Below, piece by piece: positions 6,603 through 9,484 of a stretch of DNA of 9,484 nt. Each line of letters opens with the position of its first letter. Within the stretch, counting starts at the first letter, position 1. The notes under the pieces were generated by a model. That model saw only the letters and a list, made by a program, of their open reading frames with translations, was not told where the DNA came from and did no database searches. This DNA comes from an uncultured Actinomycetes bacterium (GTDB lineage: Bacteria; Actinomycetota; Actinomycetes; Nanopelagicales; Nanopelagicaceae), in the NCBI GenBank assembly GCA_903922745.1, contig CAIXVA010000005.1:1-9484 (forward strand). Reading direction: 5' to 3'. A program made the position numbers and the translations under genes.

Positions 6603-7655
6603 TTATGGCTTTGTTGGAACCTTGATCTTGCCTGACTTGATTCCAGCAGCTGCCTTATCGATTGCTGCCTTGTACTTGTTGATGTATCCACCTGTGTATG
6701 AAACGCCAACGCCACCAAGTGCTAGGTCGTAACGACGACCGTAGATACCTGCTTCGTCGATAACGTCGTTAACAGATGAACCTGCAACTGATGTTGCAAT
6801 AACATCGTAAACAGCTGTATCTACACGCTTAATCATTGATGTAAGCATGTTCTTCTTCTCAGCTGCTGAAGCTGTTAGGTACTGATCAGAGTCAACTCCG
6901 ATAGTCCAAACCTTCTTGCCAGCCTTTGCAGCATCTGTTGCAGCTGCGAAGTTACCCGCACCTGAACCACCAGCTGCTGAGTAAATAACATCTGCGCCCT
7001 TATCGATCATTCCCTTAGCAATAACCTTTGCCTTAGCTGGGTCATTGAAACCAGAGAAATCAGGGAACTCAGTTACGTACTTAACGTCAACTGTTGCCTT
7101 CTTGTTTGTTGCCTTAACACCAGCAACGAATCCTGCTTCGAACTTCTGTAGTAGAGGAATACGAACTCCACCGATGTAACCAACCTTGCCTGACTTTGAA
7201 GCAAGAGCTGCTGCTACACCTGCAAGGTATGAACCCTGCTCTTCAGCGAAAATAAGACCAGCAACGTTGAGTAGATCAACTGATGCGTCATCAATAATTC
7301 CGAACTGTGTGTTTGGGAAATCAGATGCAACCTTCTTGATTGGTCCTGCGTATAGGAAACCAACAGCGATGATTGGGTTGTAACCAGCCTTAGCTAGCAA
7401 ACGAAGCTTGTCTTCGCGCTCTGAGTCTGTTCCCTGTGTAACTGTTACTTCCTTAGCTGTAACACCAAACTTCTTCTTTGCTGCTTCTAGACCTGCTGCT
7501 GCTGAGTCGTTGAATGACTTATCGCCACGTCCACCGATGTCATAAGCAAGGCCAACTTTTACCTTTGATGCTGCTGTTGCTGATGGAGCAACAAATGCTG
7601 TTGCTGCCAAAACAGTTGCAGCAACAACCGCTACAAGACGAAATACTTTCTTCAA
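6603..7655 (-). CDS. BMP/PnrA-type nucleoside-binding protein, secreted, without lipobox cysteine
   Basis: Extracytoplasmic substrate-binding protein that would capture nucleosides for the ABC importer encoded downstream (BMP family, relatives PnrA of Treponema and NupN of Bacillus). The 350 residues start with a Sec signal peptide: MKK, a hydrophobic core at 7-23, and an AxA site at 26-28 giving a mature start near A29. No Cys occurs in the signal peptide or anywhere in the protein, so it is not a standard lipoprotein, unlike most Gram-positive homologues. The mature fold begins KVKVGLAYDIGG, with the ligand-side motif GGRGDKSFND at 41-50, EEQGSYLAG at 138-146, SAAGGSGAG at 226-234 and GVDSDQ at 253-258, all family hallmarks. 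The start is TTG at 7655 with GGAGG four bases upstream. Of 37 Lys codons, 35 are AAG, suggesting high expression. A hairpin follows the TAA. Confidence 0.94.
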   Translation of the reverse strand: MKKVFRLVAVVAATVLAATAFVAPSATAASKVKVGLAYDIGGRGDKSFNDSAAAGLEAAKKKFGVTAKEVTVTQGTDSEREDKLRLLAKAGYNPIIAVGFLYAGPIKKVASDFPNTQFGIIDDASVDLLNVAGLIFAEEQGSYLAGVAAALASKSGKVGYIGGVRIPLLQKFEAGFVAGVKATNKKATVDVKYVTEFPDFSGFNDPAKAKVIAKGMIDKGADVIYSAAGGSGAGNFAAATDAAKAGKKVWTIGVDSDQYLTASAAEKKNMLTSMIKRVDTAVYDVIATSVAGSSVNDVIDEAGIYGRRYDLALGGVGVSYTGGYINKYKAAIDKAAAGIKSGKIKVPTKP

Positions 7656-7659
7656 TTTT

Positions 7660-7664
7660 CCTCC
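7660..7664 (-). promoter_or_regulatory. Ribosome binding site deciding the TTG start of the binding-protein gene
   Basis: On the minus strand TTGGAGGAAAA lies immediately before TTG-AAG-AAA. GGAGG is four bases from the TTG, a short but usable spacing. No ATG or GTG occurs nearby in this frame, and the signal peptide begins right here (MKK), so TTG is the most likely initiation codon. Confidence 0.75.
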
Positions 7665-7702
7665 AAGGATTCAAGGGGATCTTCAATAGCTGCTTTTAAA
7701 GG

Positions 7703-7727
7703 CAATTACAGAAGCTTTGTGTAATTG
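7703..7727. promoter_or_regulatory. Perfect 8-bp inverted repeat at the predicted transcription start (operator candidate)
   Basis: CAATTACA and TGTAATTG flank a nine-base centre that contains the palindrome AAGCTT. The repeat spans 25 bases and begins three bases downstream of the proposed -10 element, so it covers the predicted start of transcription. That is where a repressor would bind. The arms could instead form a small hairpin in the leader RNA. No regulator gene is in the window, so the family of the protein is unknown; a nucleoside-responsive repressor would fit the operon but is only a guess. Confidence 0.5.
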
Positions 7728-7729
7728 GG

Positions 7730-7759
7730 AGCCTATAACTCACCCATGATTAAACTCAA
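7730..7759 (-). promoter_or_regulatory. Candidate sigma-70-type promoter of the nucleoside operon
   Basis: On the minus strand TTGAGT (7759-7754) and TAGGCT (7735-7730) are separated by 18 bases. They match a TTGACx -35 and the actinobacterial TAnnnT -10 pattern. Transcription would begin near 7723, giving a leader of about 65-70 bases before the TTG start at 7655. The 181-base gap is the largest between genes in the window, and the genes below it form one tight operon, so a promoter is expected here. The exact hexamers are a judgement by eye. Confidence 0.5.
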
Positions 7760-7799
7760 CAAGCGAGCCATCATTTTGGTATCAGCGGTGTAACGTTTT

Positions 7800-7825
7800 G
7801 GAAAACTCTCAACTAAGGGTTGAGA
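7800..7825 (-). terminator. Possible weak terminator after trpS
   Basis: In the direction of trpS transcription, TCTCAAC (7825-7819) pairs perfectly with GTTGAGA (7813-7807) around a five-base loop, followed by GTTTTCC. The stem starts 11 bases after the trpS stop. It is only seven base pairs with three G-C pairs, and the T-run is short, so termination may be inefficient and read-through into the nucleoside operon is possible. Confidence 0.45.
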
Positions 7826-7836
7826 TACTGGCTTAA

Positions 7837-8835
7837 TTACTTCACTAAACCTAGGTTTTTATAGGTGTCACGCAGGGTTGAAGAGGCCACAGCGCGGGCT
7901 TTGTCTGCACCTTCGTGCAGAAGATCTATCAGGTGCTTTTCATCCTCTAAAAGCTCCAGCGCCTTTGCTCGAATCGGGCGGAAGTACTCGACAACTACTT
8001 CGGCAACAGCGCCTTTGAAATCGCCATACCCCTTGCCCTCAAACTGATTTTCAAGATCTGCAATTGATGTGCCAGAAAGTGATGAGTGAATTGTTAGCAA
8101 ATTACTAATGCCTGGCTTTTCTTTCTCATCAAACTTCACTTCGCGACCAGCATCAGTTGCTGCGCTCTTAATCTTTTTTGTATTGGCCTCTGGTGTATCC
8201 ATAAGTTCTAGAACACCTGCGGCAGAACCAGATGACTTGCTCATTTTTGCTGTTGGCTCTTGCAGGTCATAAATCTTTGCTCCAGCCTTCAAAATATAAC
8301 CTTCTGGCAATCTAAAGGTTTCGCCGAATCGTGAATTAAAACGAGTTGCTAGGTCACGAGTTAATTCAATGTGCTGGCGTTGATCTTCACCAACCGGAAC
8401 AAAATGTGCCTGATACAAAAGAATGTCTGCTGCTTGCAGCATTGGATATGTAAATAACCCAACCCGAGCAGTATCTGCGCCGCCTTTTGCAGATTTATCT
8501 TTGAACTGAGTCATACGGCTAGCCTCGCCAAAACCTGCAAGGCATTCCATCACCCATCCCAATTGATTGTGTTCTGCAACATGGGACTGCACAAATAAGG
8601 TTGATTTTTCAGGTGAGATACCGAGAGCTATTAATTGGGCCGCAGATGCCAAGGTGCGCTTTCTAAATAGCGCTGGCTCAATTTCTCCAGTTAGTGCATG
8701 CAAATCAACGATGCAGTAAAAAGCATCATTGCCTTCTTGCAGTTCAACCCATTGCTTAAGAGCGCCTAAGTAATTGCCCAGGTGGAAGGAGTCACTTGTT
8801 GGCTGAATGCCAGATAAAACTCGCTTCTGCGTCAT
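7837..8835 (-). CDS. trpS: Tryptophanyl-tRNA synthetase
   Basis: Charges tRNA-Trp with tryptophan using ATP; a cytoplasmic class I aminoacyl-tRNA synthetase with a Rossmann fold, normally a homodimer. The 332 residues match the bacterial TrpS length. The HIGH-equivalent is HLGN at 18-21 in GIQPTSDSFHLGNYLGAL, the Trp-pocket run is MLQAADILLYQAHFVPVGED (132-151) with Asp137, and the second ATP motif is KMSKS at 197-201. The C-terminal anticodon-binding helices run from about 205. ATG at 8835 begins MTQKRVLSGIQPT, exactly where family members begin; the ribosome site is poor (only GAAAG-like). It lies 19 bases downstream of the CBS-domain gene, suggesting co-transcription, and is separated by 181 bases from the nucleoside operon, with which it has no obvious functional tie. 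Confidence 0.97.
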   Translation of the reverse strand: MTQKRVLSGIQPTSDSFHLGNYLGALKQWVELQEGNDAFYCIVDLHALTGEIEPALFRKRTLASAAQLIALGISPEKSTLFVQSHVAEHNQLGWVMECLAGFGEASRMTQFKDKSAKGGADTARVGLFTYPMLQAADILLYQAHFVPVGEDQRQHIELTRDLATRFNSRFGETFRLPEGYILKAGAKIYDLQEPTAKMSKSSGSAAGVLELMDTPEANTKKIKSAATDAGREVKFDEKEKPGISNLLTIHSSLSGTSIADLENQFEGKGYGDFKGAVAEVVVEYFRPIRAKALELLEDEKHLIDLLHEGADKARAVASSTLRDTYKNLGLVK

Positions 8836-8854
8836 AGCTGTAATTCTTTCACAC

Positions 8855-9484
8855 CTATGCAGATCGAGAGATCAATAACTGCCCCGCGCGTTTACCTTCC
8901 ATGGTCAACACAGTGATTCGAATGCCGTTGACGTTAACAACATCATGCTCACGTGGGATTCGGCCCAAGAAGTGCATGACGAATCCACTTGCTGTCTCAT
9001 ATGGACCTTCTGGGATATCGAACTTGGTCTGCTCTAGTAAATCCTCAATAGAAATCAGGCCATCTACTTCGAAGTCGCCAGTATGACCTTCTAGTGAAAT
9101 CTCGCTCTCATGATCGTCATATTCATCACGAATATCACCAACTAGCACTTCCACTAGATCCTCAAGGGTCACGATTCCGTCAGTGCCACCGTATTCATCT
9201 AAAACAATTGCTAGGTGCTGACCTTGCATACGCATCTCAGTCAGAGCAGGCAAAATCCCCTTGGTGCCTGGCAAATACATAATGTTTCGTGCTAGTTCTA
9301 CGATCTTGGTGCCCTTGCTTGCAAGTGATGTATCAAGCAAATCGCGGACGTGAATAAACCCAACAACTTCATCAGATGATCCGCGGACAACTGGGTATCG
9401 TGAGTGTGCTTTATCAACAGCTAATTCAATTGCTTTGCCAACTGTTAGCGAAGAATCCATGAAATCAACTTCTGTGCGAGGCAC
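8855..9484 (-). CDS. CBS-domain CorC/HlyC family protein (hemolysin family), N-terminus beyond the window
   Basis: The visible 209 residues are the cytoplasmic C-terminal part of a DUF21-CBS-CorC/HlyC membrane protein, a family linked to Mg2+/Co2+ transport or resistance; many members are of unproven function. The first visible codons read (V)PRTEVDFMD, the conserved linker just before the CBS pair, so the GTG at 9484 is internal and not a start. About 200 residues, including the transmembrane DUF21 domain, should lie beyond the right edge. CBS1 is at about 8-55 (SRYPVVRG, VVGFIHVRDLL) and CBS2 at about 68-120 (LAIVLDEYGGTDGIVTLEDLVEVLVGDI). The CorC/HlyC C-terminal domain is at about 133-207 (FEVDGLISIEDL, ETASGFVMHFLGRIP). 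The CBS pair probably binds an adenine nucleotide. The stop is TAG, 19 bases before trpS. Confidence 0.93.
   Translation of the reverse strand: MPRTEVDFMDSSLTVGKAIELAVDKAHSRYPVVRGSSDEVVGFIHVRDLLDTSLASKGTKIVELARNIMYLPGTKGILPALTEMRMQGQHLAIVLDEYGGTDGIVTLEDLVEVLVGDIRDEYDDHESEISLEGHTGDFEVDGLISIEDLLEQTKFDIPEGPYETASGFVMHFLGRIPREHDVVNVNGIRITVLTMEGKRAGQLLISRSA

Noticed and set aside
6254..6625. A 123-codon plus-strand open frame crossing the hairpin gap
   Set aside because: It is antisense to the ATPase N-terminus, runs through the hairpin, and encodes no recognisable motif; no plus-strand promoter was seen.
7656..7729. A riboswitch in the leader of the nucleoside operon
   Set aside because: The predicted leader is only about 70 bases and shows one simple dyad; no purine-riboswitch junction or other known aptamer core was recognisable.
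7795..7806. Small inverted repeat GTTTT-GG-AAAAC between trpS and the binding-protein gene
   Set aside because: Five A/T-rich base pairs around two bases cannot form a hairpin loop and are expected by chance; the T-run is better read as the tail of the trpS hairpin.
9482..9484. GTG at the right edge as the start of the CBS-domain protein
   Set aside because: PRTEV is a conserved internal linker of DUF21-CBS proteins, so the gene continues beyond the window.
1..9484. A new defence, mobile or otherwise undescribed system
   Set aside because: All seven operon genes, trpS and the CBS gene belong to well-known families in a familiar order; no unknown genes, integrases, repeats or toxin-antitoxin pairs are present.

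Overview
The window looks like chromosomal DNA from a member of the Actinomycetota with unusually low GC. A few sampled lines run from about 35 to 53 % GC, averaging in the mid-40s. The proteins nevertheless carry actinobacterial wording, such as [10 protein letters not shown] and NTDNRLMS in adenosine deaminase and CAECGLVSNL in cytidine deaminase. Genes are packed tightly, with 4-base overlaps or gaps of 0 to 20 bases inside operons, and GTG and TTG starts are frequent. This fits a streamlined planktonic actinobacterium of the Nanopelagicales (acI) type. That placement is inference and was not tested against a database.

Every gene lies on the minus strand, so transcription runs from high to low coordinates. 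At the right edge (9484-7837) are the C-terminal part of a CBS/CorC-HlyC family membrane protein and, 19 bases downstream, trpS (tryptophanyl-tRNA synthetase), probably co-transcribed. A short hairpin after trpS may end that unit. The 181 bases between trpS and the next gene (7656-7836) hold a candidate promoter and an 8-bp perfect inverted repeat sitting on the predicted transcription start.

From 7655 to the left edge runs one nucleoside uptake and salvage operon. It encodes a BMP/PnrA-type substrate-binding protein, then a strong hairpin with a short U-tract, then a two-domain ABC ATPase, two ABC permeases, cytidine deaminase (cdd), thymidine/pyrimidine-nucleoside phosphorylase (deoA) and adenosine deaminase (add, cut by the window edge). 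Together they would bind nucleosides outside the membrane and import them. They would then deaminate cytidine and adenosine, and split pyrimidine (deoxy)nucleosides to base plus (deoxy)ribose-1-phosphate. This order is a familiar actinobacterial arrangement, not a new system.

The points worth a second look are regulatory or architectural. They are the hairpin between the binding protein and the rest of the operon, the operator-like dyad at the promoter, the absence of a lipobox cysteine in the binding protein, the strong AAG lysine bias of that gene, and the direct in-frame abutment of cdd and deoA (TAA then GTG, with no Shine-Dalgarno sequence). No stretch longer than 300 bases lacks a gene. 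No tRNA, rRNA, CRISPR array, insertion sequence or prophage part was seen.
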